From Streptomyces sp. ISL-96 (GTDB lineage Bacteria; Actinomycetota; Actinomycetes; Streptomycetales; Streptomycetaceae), in NCBI RefSeq assembly GCF_018614035.1, contig NZ_JAGGPA010000028.1, forward strand, positions 1 to 64,000: a stretch of 64,000 bases of DNA, read 5' to 3'. A program made the position numbers and the translations under genes. This document shows positions 51,729-60,415 of the stretch, in pieces. Below the pieces are notes generated by a model, which was not told where the DNA came from, searched no databases, and saw only the letters and a program-made list of their open reading frames with translations. How positions within the stretch are numbered: the stretch's first letter is position 1; every line of letters begins with the position of its first letter.

Positions 51729-52553
51729 ATGCGCATCTACGTTGTCGACGCCTTCACCGATCGTCCGTTCGCCGGGAACCCGGCGGGTGTGTGTCTCCTG
51801 CCCGCCTGGGAGTGGCCGGACGACGGGTGGATGCAGAAGGTCGCCGCCGAACTGAACCACTCGGAGACGGCCTTCGCACTCCCGCTGTCCGATACCGCCC
51901 AAGCCGACTGGGCGATCCGCTGGTTCGCCCCGCTCGTCGAGACCAATCTGTGCGGCCATGCCACATTGGCCACCACCCACGTGCTCCGCGCCGAACGTGG
52001 ACTCATCGGTACGGTCCGCTTCAGCAGCCGGGAGAGCGGCGTCCTCCTCGCCCACACCGACGAGGAAGGCAGCATCACGCTGGACTTCCCGGCCGCACCG
52101 GGCTCCGAAGTGCCCGTACCGGACGGACTGGCCGACGCGCTCGGGACCGAGCCCGAGGCCACCTTCCGCACGGGCGCGCTGGGTGACCTGCTGACCGTCC
52201 TGCCCGACGAGGACGCGGTCCGCGCAGTGACCCCCGACCTGGACGCGGTAGCCGCCCTGACCCGCCGCGAGGGGCTGCGCGGAGTCGTCATCACCGCCCC
52301 GGCCGAGGCGGGCCGGGCGTACGACTTCGTCTCGCGCTTCTTCTCGCCGGCCGAAGGGATCCTGGAGGATCCGGTCACGGGCAGCGCCCACACCGCGCTC
52401 GCCCCGTACTGGTCCGGGCGTCTCGGTCGTGACGGGCTCACCGGCCTGCAGGCCTCCGCCCGCGGTGGCCTGGTCCGTACCGCCGTGCGTGGCGACCGCG
52501 TTCACCTCACCGGGGACGCCGTCACGGTGCTGGACGCCACCCTGTACGCCTGA
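51729..52553 (+). CDS. PhzF family isomerase-like protein
   Basis: 274 residues: VVDAFTDRPFAGNPAGVC, ELNHSETAFALP (catalytic Glu in SETAF), RWFAPLVETNLCGHATLATTH and EDPVTGSAHTALAPYW are the PhzF signatures. The fold is diaminopimelate-epimerase-like. No other phenazine genes are nearby, so it is best seen as a PhzF-like isomerase of unknown substrate. Confidence 0.93.
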   Translation: MRIYVVDAFTDRPFAGNPAGVCLLPAWEWPDDGWMQKVAAELNHSETAFALPLSDTAQADWAIRWFAPLVETNLCGHATLATTHVLRAERGLIGTVRFSSRESGVLLAHTDEEGSITLDFPAAPGSEVPVPDGLADALGTEPEATFRTGALGDLLTVLPDEDAVRAVTPDLDAVAALTRREGLRGVVITAPAEAGRAYDFVSRFFSPAEGILEDPVTGSAHTALAPYWSGRLGRDGLTGLQASARGGLVRTAVRGDRVHLTGDAVTVLDATLYA

Positions 52554-52569
52554 ACGACGGGCGGCTGAA

Positions 52570-52611
52570 CGCCACGGGCCAGGACTCCGGCCGGAGCCCC
52601 GGCCCGTGGCG
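52570..52611. terminator. Terminator between phzF-like and hemerythrin genes
   Basis: CGCCACGGGCC (52570-52580) pairs with GGCCCGTGGCG (52601-52611), with a 20-nt loop that holds a small inner CTCCGG/CCGGAG hairpin. It is shared by two converging genes. Confidence 0.75.
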
Positions 52612-52632
52612 GCCCCTGTGCGGTCGCCGGGA

Positions 52633-53193
52633 CTACTCCTTGCCCCGGCCCGACAGTGCGTCGCGCATCCGGTCCACGAGTCCGGCTCCGGGGGCGAGGA
52701 TCTTGTTGGCCGGCGGCTTGTCGGGCGCGGAGGGGTGCGGCCGCGTCGGCGCCATCTTCTTCGCCTGCCGGACCTTGTCACCGAGGTCGTTCAGCATCTC
52801 GGCGGAACAGGACTCGCGCAGCCGGGGGAAGAGGTTGGTCTCCTCGTCCATGATGTGCGCCCTGATCTCCGTCATCAGCTTGCCCACCAGCATGTCGAAC
52901 TGCGGGTCGTCCGCCTCGCAGCTCTCCATGTCCTTCATGGTGCGCTCCGCCTCGGCGTGGTCCTCCAGCTCCCGGTCCGCGAGCGCGTCACCGTCCGGGA
53001 CGTGCTCGCGGACCGCCGGGTAGAGGTACGCCTCCTCCGCGACCGAGTGGCGGACCAATTCCATGGTGACCTGGTCCGCGTACACCTTCCGCTGCCGGTC
53101 GCCGGCCGGAAGTTCCTCGATATTGGTGAACAGCTCCTCCACTTCCTGATGGTCAGTGGTCAATTCCGTGATGACGTCCGCGCCGTTTCCCAT
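52633..53193 (-). CDS. Hemerythrin HHE domain protein
   Basis: 186 residues, GAGGAG before ATG 53193. A four-helix HHE domain: TTDHQEVEELF, VRHSVAEEAYLYPAV and IRAHIMDEETNLFPRL supply His and carboxylate ligands for a di-iron site. A ~50-residue C-terminal tail (RQAKKMAPTRPHPSAPDKPP core) is low-complexity. These proteins act in oxygen, nitric oxide or iron stress. No operon partner. Confidence 0.92.
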   Translation of the reverse strand: MGNGADVITELTTDHQEVEELFTNIEELPAGDRQRKVYADQVTMELVRHSVAEEAYLYPAVREHVPDGDALADRELEDHAEAERTMKDMESCEADDPQFDMLVGKLMTEIRAHIMDEETNLFPRLRESCSAEMLNDLGDKVRQAKKMAPTRPHPSAPDKPPANKILAPGAGLVDRMRDALSGRGKE

Positions 53194-53320
53194 GGTTTTG
53201 CTCCTCTGTGTGGTTGATGTGGTCCAGGTCACTCTCGTCTCGTGACCCGCGCCATTTCCACGGCCGGTCCCGGGAGGTAGCGTTCCGGACTTCTCTCCCG
53301 ATGAATTCGGACGGCCGGAC

Positions 53321-53845
53321 ATGCCCGCAGATCTCTCCCCGCTGATAGCGGCGACCGCTCAGTGGCTGACCCGCGCCTATCCGTCCGGCGGTGGCGTGAT
53401 GGACTCCGCCCTCTGCGAGGCGCAGGCGCGGCAGGCGGTGACGGTCGCGGCCTGGCTGCGCTATCCGACGGCCATGGACGCCGGGCTGGTCTCCGTGGCG
53501 GGGCCCGGGGGCTCCGCCCGGCTCGACTGGGTCACCGGCGCCGCGGGGGCCGACGACGACCCGGACACGTACGCGTGGCGCACCTGGGTCGACGAGGTCG
53601 TGGCGAGCTGGGCGGCATGCCTGCTCAGCGCCCCCGAGCTGGCCGTAGCCGCGGTGAGCGCGCTCGCTGGATCCCGGTACGCGCAGGGTTCACCGGCGGA
53701 ATTCCGGCGCCTGGTCACGCCCGGCGCGCGGGACCGGCAGGCCGCCGCACTCCTGCGGCACCCCGACCTCCTCGCGCCCGTGGCCGAACTCCACCACGAC
53801 AGGCTTCTCGACCGCCTGAAGCCCGGGCCGGCGCTGACCGCCTGA
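53321..53845 (+). CDS. Hypothetical protein, C-terminus altered by a tandem duplication
   Basis: 174 residues, Ala-rich and mostly helical (QWLTRAYPSGGGVMDSALCE, WRTWVDEVVASWAACLLSAP excerpts). No family recognised. The final residues DRLKPGPALTA come from the first copy of a 26-bp-period tandem repeat; the second copy, in another frame, supplies the TGA stop. Without the duplication the protein would end DRLKPGPVRTG. Divergent from the hemerythrin gene, with no recognisable ribosome-binding site just before the ATG. Confidence 0.65.
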   Translation: MPADLSPLIAATAQWLTRAYPSGGGVMDSALCEAQARQAVTVAAWLRYPTAMDAGLVSVAGPGGSARLDWVTGAAGADDDPDTYAWRTWVDEVVASWAACLLSAPELAVAAVSALAGSRYAQGSPAEFRRLVTPGARDRQAAALLRHPDLLAPVAELHHDRLLDRLKPGPALTA

Positions 53846-53857
53846 AGCCCGGGCCGG
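53810..53857. repeat. 22-bp direct repeat, 26-bp period
   Basis: GACCGCCTGAAGCCCGGGCC followed by GG occurs at 53810-53831 and again at 53836-53857, separated by four bases. The second copy holds the stop of the gene ending at 53845. It looks like a recent slippage duplication. Confidence 0.85.
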
Positions 53858-53859
53858 TG

Positions 53860-53885
53860 CGGACCGGCTGAGCGAAACCGGTCCG
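53860..53885. terminator. Short convergent terminator hairpin
   Basis: CGGACCGG (53860-53867) pairs with CCGGTCCG (53878-53885), loop ten bases. It lies between the hypothetical gene and the convergent DUF2795 gene. Confidence 0.6.
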
Positions 53886-53897
53886 GCTGGGTCAGGA

Positions 53898-54083
53898 TTA
53901 CTTGCCGACTTCCTTGTTGACGGCCGCCGGAGTGTCGTACTCCTTTTCCGGCAGAGCCTTGAGCGCCTCTTTGATCTCCGGGCCGGCGCCGTTCTTCTCC
54001 GCCTTCTCGAGGATTTCCTTCTTGGAGGCGGGGTAGTTCACGCCGCTGAGCGACTTCTGCATTTCGATCGGGTTCACATTCAT
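53898..54083 (-). CDS. DUF2795 small protein
   Basis: 61 residues: VNPIEMQKSLSGVNYPASKKEILEKAEKNGA (in part: LSGVNYPASKKEILEKAE) with EYDTPAAVNKEVGK. This is the short DUF2795 helical pattern common in actinobacteria, of unknown function. It is lysine-rich for this genome. Confidence 0.85.
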   Translation of the reverse strand: MNVNPIEMQKSLSGVNYPASKKEILEKAEKNGAGPEIKEALKALPEKEYDTPAAVNKEVGK

Positions 54084-54166
54084 GGGCCGATATATGCCCC
54101 GGCTCCTATGGGCGAATACCTCGCGCGGGTGCTGTCACCGCGATGGAGCAAGGCGCGGATCCTCCG

Positions 54167-54607
54167 CTAGGCCTTACGCCGCAGAGTGCCCCAGACGCCT
54201 TCCTGCCGGGCGACTTCGTCGGTGGCTTCCTCGATCACCCGTACGTCGATCCAGGCGACCGGCTCGACATCAGCGACCAGCGGTTCATTGTCGGGCCCGC
54301 GGCCCGTCTCCCGTCCGCGCAGCGCCCAGGGCCGCACGTCCGGTCCCTTCTCGCGCGGCAGGTGCGAGTAGTCCCGGCGGGCCACCCACACCCGCACCGG
54401 ACGGTCCTCCCACCACGGCTCGACGTCCAGGGCGTTCGCGGACAGGCCCGGCATGGCGACACCCGTCAGATCGTCCTTGCTCGACACCGATTCCAGGTCG
54501 GCCGCGGGGCCGCGCGACCAGCGTACGTACAGGTGATCGTGGAGCTCGACGAGACGGGTCAGGTCGTCGAGCGTACGCAGGACAGGCAGGTCGTCCGGGG
54601 TACTCAT
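54167..54607 (-). CDS. DUF6098-like protein
   Basis: 146 residues from ATG 54607 (GAGGAG upstream). LDDLTRLVELHDHLYVRWSRGPAADL (core LYVRWSRGPAADL), LTGVAMPGLSANALDVEPWW, VWVARRDYSHLPREKGPDVR and NEPLVADVEPVAWIDVRVIEEA match a conserved actinobacterial family that I remember as DUF6098. Function unknown. Confidence 0.75.
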   Translation of the reverse strand: MSTPDDLPVLRTLDDLTRLVELHDHLYVRWSRGPAADLESVSSKDDLTGVAMPGLSANALDVEPWWEDRPVRVWVARRDYSHLPREKGPDVRPWALRGRETGRGPDNEPLVADVEPVAWIDVRVIEEATDEVARQEGVWGTLRRKA

Positions 54608-54814
54608 GCCAGTACTCACTCCTCGACGCGTGCGCTTGGTCATCCACTGAGAACCGTAGGCACTCCTGTGCGCAAAGGGGAAACCGGTAACCGGACGGGC
54701 CCACGTGCCCGTCACTCTCCGTCAGTCACTCGGATGCTCTACATCACCGCGCCCGATGGCCCGCGGGGGCTGACCCTGATCGGAGGCTCAACGCTCGGGT
54801 CAGAGGAGATCGAA

Positions 54815-55777
54815 ATGAACGCCGCTTTCTCACACGACTGGGAACACGCCGTCGTCACCGGCGGTGCGGGCTTCGTCGGTTCGCACCTGTGCACCGCGCT
54901 TCTGGACGCCGGCGCCGCCGTCACCTGCGTGGACGACTTCAGCACCGGCCGGCCCGAGAACATATCCGCGCTGCTCGACCGCCCCGGATTCACGCTCGTG
55001 CAGGCCAACGTCTCCGAGCCGTTCGACGTCGGCCGTCCGCCCGACCTCGTGCTGCACTTCGCGTCCCCGGCGTCCCCCGCCGACTACCTGCGGCTGCCCC
55101 TGCACACGATGGAGGTCGGCAGTCTCGGTACGCGCAACGCCCTGGCCCTCGCCCACGGCGCCGGAGCCCGCTTCCTGCTCGCCTCCACCTCGGAGGTGTA
55201 CGGCGACCCGCAGCAGCACCCGCAGAACGAGCGGTACTGGGGCAACGTGAACCCGGTCGGGCCGCGCAGCGTGTACGACGAGGCCAAGCGCTTCGGCGAG
55301 GCGCTGACCACCGCCGACGCCGATGCCCAGGGCACCGACACCGGCATCGTGCGGCTGTTCAACACCTACGGCCCCCGGATGCGCGGCTACGACGGCCGCG
55401 CCGTACCGACGTTCATCCGCCAGGCACTCGCCGGCGAGCCGCTCACCGTCACCGGTGACGGCCTCCAGACCCGCTCGCTGTGTTACGTCGACGACACCGT
55501 GCGCGGCATCCTCGCGGCGGCGGCGCACGGCATGCGCGGCCCCGTCAACATCGGCAACCCCACCGAGATCACCATGCTCGAACTGGCGCGGCTCGTCATC
55601 GAGCTGACCGAGTCGAGCTCCGAGATCCGCTTCATCGAACGGCCGACGGACGACCCCGCCGTGCGCTGCCCGGACATCACGCTGGCCCGCGACAAGCTCG
55701 AATGGGAGCCGCGTGTGCCCGCCGAAGAAGGCCTGCAGCGCACCATCGCCTGGTATCGCGCCCACGTGGACAGCTGA
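54815..55777 (+). CDS. Nucleotide-sugar SDR, UDP-glucuronate decarboxylase-like
   Basis: 320 residues, GGAG before ATG 54815. Extended SDR: VVTGGAGFVGSHLCTALLDAG (core GGAGFVGS), HFASPASPADYLRLP, TSEVYGDPQQHPQNERYWGN (in part), catalytic YDEAKR and RLFNTYGPRMRGYDGRAVP. Those blocks are characteristic of UDP-xylose synthase/UDP-glucuronate decarboxylase. It would supply a pentose or modified nucleotide sugar. It is the first gene of the glycan operon, 78 bp before the carbamoyltransferase. Confidence 0.9.
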   Translation: MNAAFSHDWEHAVVTGGAGFVGSHLCTALLDAGAAVTCVDDFSTGRPENISALLDRPGFTLVQANVSEPFDVGRPPDLVLHFASPASPADYLRLPLHTMEVGSLGTRNALALAHGAGARFLLASTSEVYGDPQQHPQNERYWGNVNPVGPRSVYDEAKRFGEALTTADADAQGTDTGIVRLFNTYGPRMRGYDGRAVPTFIRQALAGEPLTVTGDGLQTRSLCYVDDTVRGILAAAAHGMRGPVNIGNPTEITMLELARLVIELTESSSEIRFIERPTDDPAVRCPDITLARDKLEWEPRVPAEEGLQRTIAWYRAHVDS

Positions 55778-55855
55778 TCCGGCCGAACGCCCTCCTGGCC
55801 GCGCCCCCGGCGCGGCCCGGCTTCGCCCCGATTCGCCGAAAGGCCTGGGACCCCC

Positions 55856-57529
55856 ATGCGCATCCTCGGAATCAACGCTCTCTTCCACGACCCCGCCGCC
55901 GCACTCGTCATCGACGGCCGGACCGTCGCCGCGGCGGAGGAGGAGCGGTTCTCCCGGCGCAAGCACGGCAAGCGGCCGGTGCCGTTCTCCGCCTGGGAAC
56001 TGCCGGAGAAGGCCGCCGCCTGGTGCCTGAAGCGCGCGAACCTGCGCCCGCAGGACCTCGACGCGGTGGCGTACTCCTTCGACCCCGAACTCGCCAGAGC
56101 CGCCGAGGCGATGGGCCTGGACGACCCCTGGGACCACCTGCGGCTGACGTACGCCCGGCAGGCCCCCGCGTTCCTCAAGGCCGCCCTGCCGGGACTGGAC
56201 CCCGGCATCGTCCGCTTCGTACCGCACCACATGGCGCATGCCGCGTCGAGCGCGTTCGCGGCCTCCGACGCCGAGACGTCTTCGGTGCTGGTGCTCGACG
56301 GGCGCGGGGAACGGGCCTCGCACCTCGCGGCGCGCCGGATCCGCAACCGGCTGGAGGCGTTCCACGCGCAGGACCTGCCGCACTCGCTGGGGCTGGTCTA
56401 CGAGGAACTGACCGAGCACCTCGGATTCCTGCGCTCCTCGGACGAGTTCAAGGTCATGGCACTGGCCTCGCACGGCACGCCGCGCATGCTGCCCGAACTG
56501 CGCCGCCACGTGTACCCGACGGGGGACGGCGGATTCCACGCCACGGCCGTGCCCTGGCACGAACTGTGCGCTCCGCGCGGGCCGGACGAGCCGTGGACGC
56601 AGGACCACGCGGACGTCGCGGCCAGCGCCCAGGCCGTCCTGGAGGAGACCCTGCTGGACCTCGTGCGCTGGCTGCACGGCAAGACGCACGACAGCGTTCT
56701 CACCCTCGCCGGCGGCGTCGCGCTCAACTGCGTCGCCAACTCCCGGATCGCCCGCGAAGGCCCCTTCTCCCGCGTATGGGTACAGCCCGCAGCCGGTGAC
56801 GCGGGGACCGCGCTCGGCAGCGCCCTGCTGCTCGCCGCCGACGGAGGGGACGAGCCGGAGCCCATGGCCGGCGCGGACCTCGGCCGCGACTGGTCGGACG
56901 CGGAGCTCGGCGCGTGGCTGAAGACGGCGGCCGTGCCGTTCGACCGGCCGGCGGACATCGCCGCGACCGTGGCCCGGGCGCTGGCGGACAACGCCATCGT
57001 CGCGTGGTTCCAGGGCCGTTCTGAGTACGGGCCCAGGGCGCTCGGCCACCGCTCGCTGCTGGCTCATCCCGGTCACGCGGGCAATCTGGAACGGCTCAAC
57101 GACGTCAAGGGCCGCGAGCAGTTCCGGCCGGTCGCGCCGATGGTGCTGGCCGACCGGGCCCCGGAGATCTTCGACGGGCCGATGCCCAGTCCGTACATGC
57201 TGTTCGTCCACGACGTGGCCGAGGCGTGGCGCGGCCGCATCCCGGCCGTCGTGCACGTCGACGGGACCGCGCGCATCCAGACCGTGGACCCGGCGCGCGA
57301 GCCGCTGGTCGCGCGGATGCTCAGCGAATTCGAGCGGCTCACGGGCCTGCCGGTGGTCGTCAACACCAGCCTCAACACGGCGGGCCGGCCCATGGTGGAC
57401 GACCCGCGCGACGCGCTGGAGTGCTTCGGTTCCTCGCCCGTCGACCTGCTGGCCATCGGCCCCTACGCGATCCGGCGCGGTGAGTTCTTCCACTCGTCGG
57501 ACACGTACGACGACGGGGGGACGCGATGA
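55856..57529 (+). CDS. O-carbamoyltransferase (NodU/CmcH/TobZ family)
   Basis: 557 residues. ILGINALFHDPAAALVIDGR opens the Kae1-like domain, with HHMAHAASSAF supplying metal-binding His. The mid-region GGVALNCVANSRI and the C-terminal YrdC-like partner motif SEYGPRALGHRSLLA and VNTSLNTAGRPMVDDP are all family hallmarks. It transfers carbamoyl from carbamoyl phosphate to a sugar or aglycone hydroxyl. Here the surrounding genes suggest a sugar residue of the glycan. Overlaps GT2 by four bases. Confidence 0.93.
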   Translation: MRILGINALFHDPAAALVIDGRTVAAAEEERFSRRKHGKRPVPFSAWELPEKAAAWCLKRANLRPQDLDAVAYSFDPELARAAEAMGLDDPWDHLRLTYARQAPAFLKAALPGLDPGIVRFVPHHMAHAASSAFAASDAETSSVLVLDGRGERASHLAARRIRNRLEAFHAQDLPHSLGLVYEELTEHLGFLRSSDEFKVMALASHGTPRMLPELRRHVYPTGDGGFHATAVPWHELCAPRGPDEPWTQDHADVAASAQAVLEETLLDLVRWLHGKTHDSVLTLAGGVALNCVANSRIAREGPFSRVWVQPAAGDAGTALGSALLLAADGGDEPEPMAGADLGRDWSDAELGAWLKTAAVPFDRPADIAATVARALADNAIVAWFQGRSEYGPRALGHRSLLAHPGHAGNLERLNDVKGREQFRPVAPMVLADRAPEIFDGPMPSPYMLFVHDVAEAWRGRIPAVVHVDGTARIQTVDPAREPLVARMLSEFERLTGLPVVVNTSLNTAGRPMVDDPRDALECFGSSPVDLLAIGPYAIRRGEFFHSSDTYDDGGTR

Positions 57530-58605
57530 CACCGTACGGAGAGGAGACGACGGCCCCCGCCCCCGCTTACGCCGTGGTGATTCCGACGCTCGGACGCCGC
57601 AGCCTGAGCGCGTGCCTGCGGGCGCTGGCCCGCGCCGCCGGTCCGAGGCCGGCGCAGGTGGTCCTCGTCGACGACCGCCGCGAGCCCGGCGGGGTGCCCC
57701 TGCCGGTCGACATTCCGGAGGCTCTGCGGCCCGTCACCACCGTGGTGACCGGCCGCGCGAGGGGACCGGCGGCGGCACGCAACAGGGGGTGGCGGGAAGC
57801 CGGTCCGGTGCCGTGGGTGGTCTTCCTGGACGACGACGTCGTACCGGGCCCGACGTGGGGCGACGATCTCGCCAGGGACCTGGCGGCGACGACGTACCGG
57901 ACCGCCGCGGTCACCGCGCGCATCACGGTGCCGCTGCCGGTGCACCGGCGGCCCACGGACTGGGAACGCAACACCGCCGGGCTGGCCACGGCGCGGTGGA
58001 TCACCGCCGACATGGCGTACCGCCGGGACGCCCTCGAAGCCGTCGGCGGCTTCGACGAACGCTTCCGGCGAGCGTTCCGCGAGGACGCGGATCTCGCGCT
58101 GCGGGTGCTGGCGGCGGGCTGGACGGTCAGCGCCGGAAGGCGCAGCACGGTCCATCCGGTGCGGCCCGCCGACCGCATGATCTCCGTACGCCTCCAGCGG
58201 GGCAACGCCGACGACGTACTGATGAACCGGCGGCACGGCCGGGACTGGTGGAGCCGGGCGGACGCGCCGAGGGGACGACTGCCGCGTCACCTCGTGGTGA
58301 CGGCCGCCGCGCTGACGGCCCTCTCCTGCGCCGTCGCCGGCCGACGGGCCGCGGCCGCGGCCTGCGCCGCCGTATGGGTGGCAGGTACGGCCGAATTCGC
58401 CTGGGCGAGGATCGCGCCGGGACCGCGAACCCGGGACGAGGTCGCGACCATGGCGCTGACCAGCGTCCTCATCCCACCGGCCGCCACCTGGCACTGGCTG
58501 CGCGGCCACGCCAAGTACCACCGGGCGCTGCCGCTCGGCCCGCACGAGGCCGCGGACCCGCCGCGCGCGCCGCGCGAGCCGGTCCAGGTACGGGTGCGGC
58601 CATGA
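57526..58605 (+). CDS. Family 2 glycosyltransferase with C-terminal membrane segments
   Basis: 359 residues. GT-A fold: VVIPTLGRRSLSACLRAL, VVLVDDRRE, VVFLDDDVVPGP (DxD) and GGFDERFRRAFREDADLALR. The C-terminal ~90 residues hold one or two hydrophobic helices (LVVTAAALTALSCAV, and ALTSVLIPPAATWHW), so it is probably membrane-associated. A WxxG-type catalytic stretch fits polymer or lipid-linked sugar transfer. Overlaps the next gene by ATGA. Confidence 0.9.
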   Translation: MTPYGEETTAPAPAYAVVIPTLGRRSLSACLRALARAAGPRPAQVVLVDDRREPGGVPLPVDIPEALRPVTTVVTGRARGPAAARNRGWREAGPVPWVVFLDDDVVPGPTWGDDLARDLAATTYRTAAVTARITVPLPVHRRPTDWERNTAGLATARWITADMAYRRDALEAVGGFDERFRRAFREDADLALRVLAAGWTVSAGRRSTVHPVRPADRMISVRLQRGNADDVLMNRRHGRDWWSRADAPRGRLPRHLVVTAAALTALSCAVAGRRAAAAACAAVWVAGTAEFAWARIAPGPRTRDEVATMALTSVLIPPAATWHWLRGHAKYHRALPLGPHEAADPPRAPREPVQVRVRP

Positions 58606-59318
58606 CCTGCCATCCCGCGCCCCGGCCCGCGAACGGCCCCTGGCTGTTCGACTGCCCGCCGGCCGCCCCTCCGCCCGCCCGCCGTGACGGTCTCCCACAG
58701 GACGCCCGCGCTGACGGCTTCGCGTCCGCCGGCCCGGACCTGTCGGTGTGGGCCGGGAAGGTTCCGGAGGCTGTGCTCTTCGACCGGGACGGGACGCTCG
58801 TTGTCGACGTTCCCTACAACGGCGATCCGGCGCGGGTCGAGCTCATGCCGTCGGCGCGGGAATCTGTTGCCGCCGTACGCTCCCTCGGGATTCCGGTGGG
58901 CGTGGTGAGCAATCAGTCGGGTGTGGCCCGTGGGATGTTGACGCGCAGGCAGGTCGAAGCCGTGCGGCAGCGGGTGGAGGACCTGCTCGGGCCGTTCGCG
59001 GTGTGGGCGGTCTGCCCGCACGGGCCCGACGACGGGTGCGGCTGCCGCAAGCCCGCGCCGGGGCTGGTGCTGGCCGCGTGTGAACGGCTCGGCGTGGCCG
59101 CCGCGCGCACCGTCGTCATCGGGGACATCGGTTCCGATGTGGCGGCAGCGCACGCCGCGGGCGCGCGCGGCGTGCTCGTACCGACCGCGCTCACCCGGCC
59201 CGAGGAGACCGCGGCAGCCGACGAGACGGCCGCAGATCTCCTTGAGGCGGTGCGGCGGGTGCTGCCTGCCAGCGCCCATGCCGACGCCGCCGGGCGGATG
59301 GCGGGAGGCCCGCGATGA
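58602..59318 (+). CDS. HAD phosphatase, GmhB-like (heptose bisphosphate phosphatase)
   Basis: 238 residues. After a ~50-residue Pro-rich lead comes the HAD-IIIA domain: LFDRDGTLVVDVPYN with Asp61 and Asp63, VSNQSGVARGM, a Cys/His cluster CPHGPDDGCGCRKPAPG that forms the GmhB zinc site, and IGDIGSDVAAAHAAG. GmhB removes the 7-phosphate of heptose 1,7-bisphosphate. The isomerase- and kinase-like genes downstream strengthen this. Four-base overlaps on both sides. Confidence 0.88.
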   Translation: MTCHPAPRPANGPWLFDCPPAAPPPARRDGLPQDARADGFASAGPDLSVWAGKVPEAVLFDRDGTLVVDVPYNGDPARVELMPSARESVAAVRSLGIPVGVVSNQSGVARGMLTRRQVEAVRQRVEDLLGPFAVWAVCPHGPDDGCGCRKPAPGLVLAACERLGVAAARTVVIGDIGSDVAAAHAAGARGVLVPTALTRPEETAAADETAADLLEAVRRVLPASAHADAAGRMAGGPR

Positions 59319-60415
59319 CCGCTCCCCGGACGCTCGTCGTCCGCCTCGACAGTGCCGGCGACGTACTGCTCGCCGGTCCCGCCGTACGGGCCGTCGCGGC
59401 CGGCTCCTCGCACACCGCCCTGCTGTGCGGGCCGCTCGGCGTTCAGGCGGCCGGGCTGCTGCCCGGTGTCGACGAGGTGCTGGTGTACGACGCCCCCTGG
59501 GTGGGGATCGAACCGGCGCCGGTGACGAACGAGGCCACCCGGAAGCTGCTGGAGGCGCTCGCCGCCCGCCACTTCGACCGTGCCCTGGTGCTCGTCTCGT
59601 ACCACCAGAGCCCTCTTCCGGCCGCCCTGCTGCTGAAACTCGCCGGCGTGCGATGGACGGCCGCCGACAGCGAGGACTACCCCGGGTCCCTGCTCGACCT
59701 GCGGCACCACCGACTGTCCCACCGCCATGAGGCCGAGGCGGCGCTGGATCTGGCGCGGGCCGCCGGCTTCGCCCTGCCGCCCGGCGACGACGGCACCCTG
59801 CGCATCAGCCCCCCGCCCGACACCGCCCACCTGACCGGCCCCGGCCCGTACGTCGTCCTGCACCCCGGCGCCGCCGTCCCGGCCCGCGCCTGGAGCGCCG
59901 CACGCGCCGCGCGGGCCGCCGCCGCGCTCTCCGCCGAGGGGCACCGGGTCGTGGTGACCGGCGGCCGGGCCGAGAAGGACCTGACCGCCGAAGTGGCCGG
60001 AAACCACGCCCTCGACCTCGGCGGGGCCACAGACCTTCACCAACTGGCGGGTGTCCTGGCCGGAGCGCGCGTCGCGGTGGTCGGCAACACCGGGCCCGCG
60101 CACCTCGCCGCCGCGGTGGGGACACCGGTCGCGTCGCTGTTCGCGCCGGTTGTACCGGCCGAGCGCTGGGGCCCGTACGGCGTACCGCATGTGCTGCTCG
60201 GTGACCAGGCCGCGCCGTGCGCCGGGACCAGGGCGCGGCGCTGTCCGGCTCCGGGGCACCCCTGCCTCGACGGGGTCGGCGACGCGGAGGTGCTCGCCGC
60301 CGTGGCCGCGCTCGGGGGCCGTACGGGGCTCGAAGCCGGCTGCCCGGCCGTACCGGGCGGCGTATCCGCAATGGCGGAAATGGCCAAAAACGAACGAGGA
60401 GGAGCGACCGCATGA
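59315..60415 (+). CDS. Family 9 glycosyltransferase, ADP-heptose transferase-like
   Basis: 366 residues. The GT9 pattern: RTLVVRLDSAGDVLLAGPAVRA at the start (RxDSxGDxL typical of WaaF/RfaF), VVLHPGAAVPARAWS, VVTGGRAEKDL and VGNTGPAHLAAAVGTPVASLFAP. Such enzymes use ADP-L-glycero-D-manno-heptose in Gram-negatives; this organism has no LPS. Overlaps adjacent genes by four bases each. Confidence 0.9.
   Translation: MTAPRTLVVRLDSAGDVLLAGPAVRAVAAGSSHTALLCGPLGVQAAGLLPGVDEVLVYDAPWVGIEPAPVTNEATRKLLEALAARHFDRALVLVSYHQSPLPAALLLKLAGVRWTAADSEDYPGSLLDLRHHRLSHRHEAEAALDLARAAGFALPPGDDGTLRISPPPDTAHLTGPGPYVVLHPGAAVPARAWSAARAARAAAALSAEGHRVVVTGGRAEKDLTAEVAGNHALDLGGATDLHQLAGVLAGARVAVVGNTGPAHLAAAVGTPVASLFAPVVPAERWGPYGVPHVLLGDQAAPCAGTRARRCPAPGHPCLDGVGDAEVLAAVAALGGRTGLEAGCPAVPGGVSAMAEMAKNERGGATA

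Noticed and set aside
51729..52553. Phenazine cluster suggested by a PhzF-like gene
   Set aside because: No other phz genes are present; PhzF-like proteins are widespread.
55856..57529. Antibiotic carbamoyltransferase (cephamycin or novobiocin type)
   Set aside because: Neighbours are glycosyltransferases and heptose enzymes, not beta-lactam or aminocoumarin genes.
54830..57532. 900-residue open frame on the minus strand
   Set aside because: Antisense to the epimerase and carbamoyltransferase genes whose motifs are certain; composition is artefactual.
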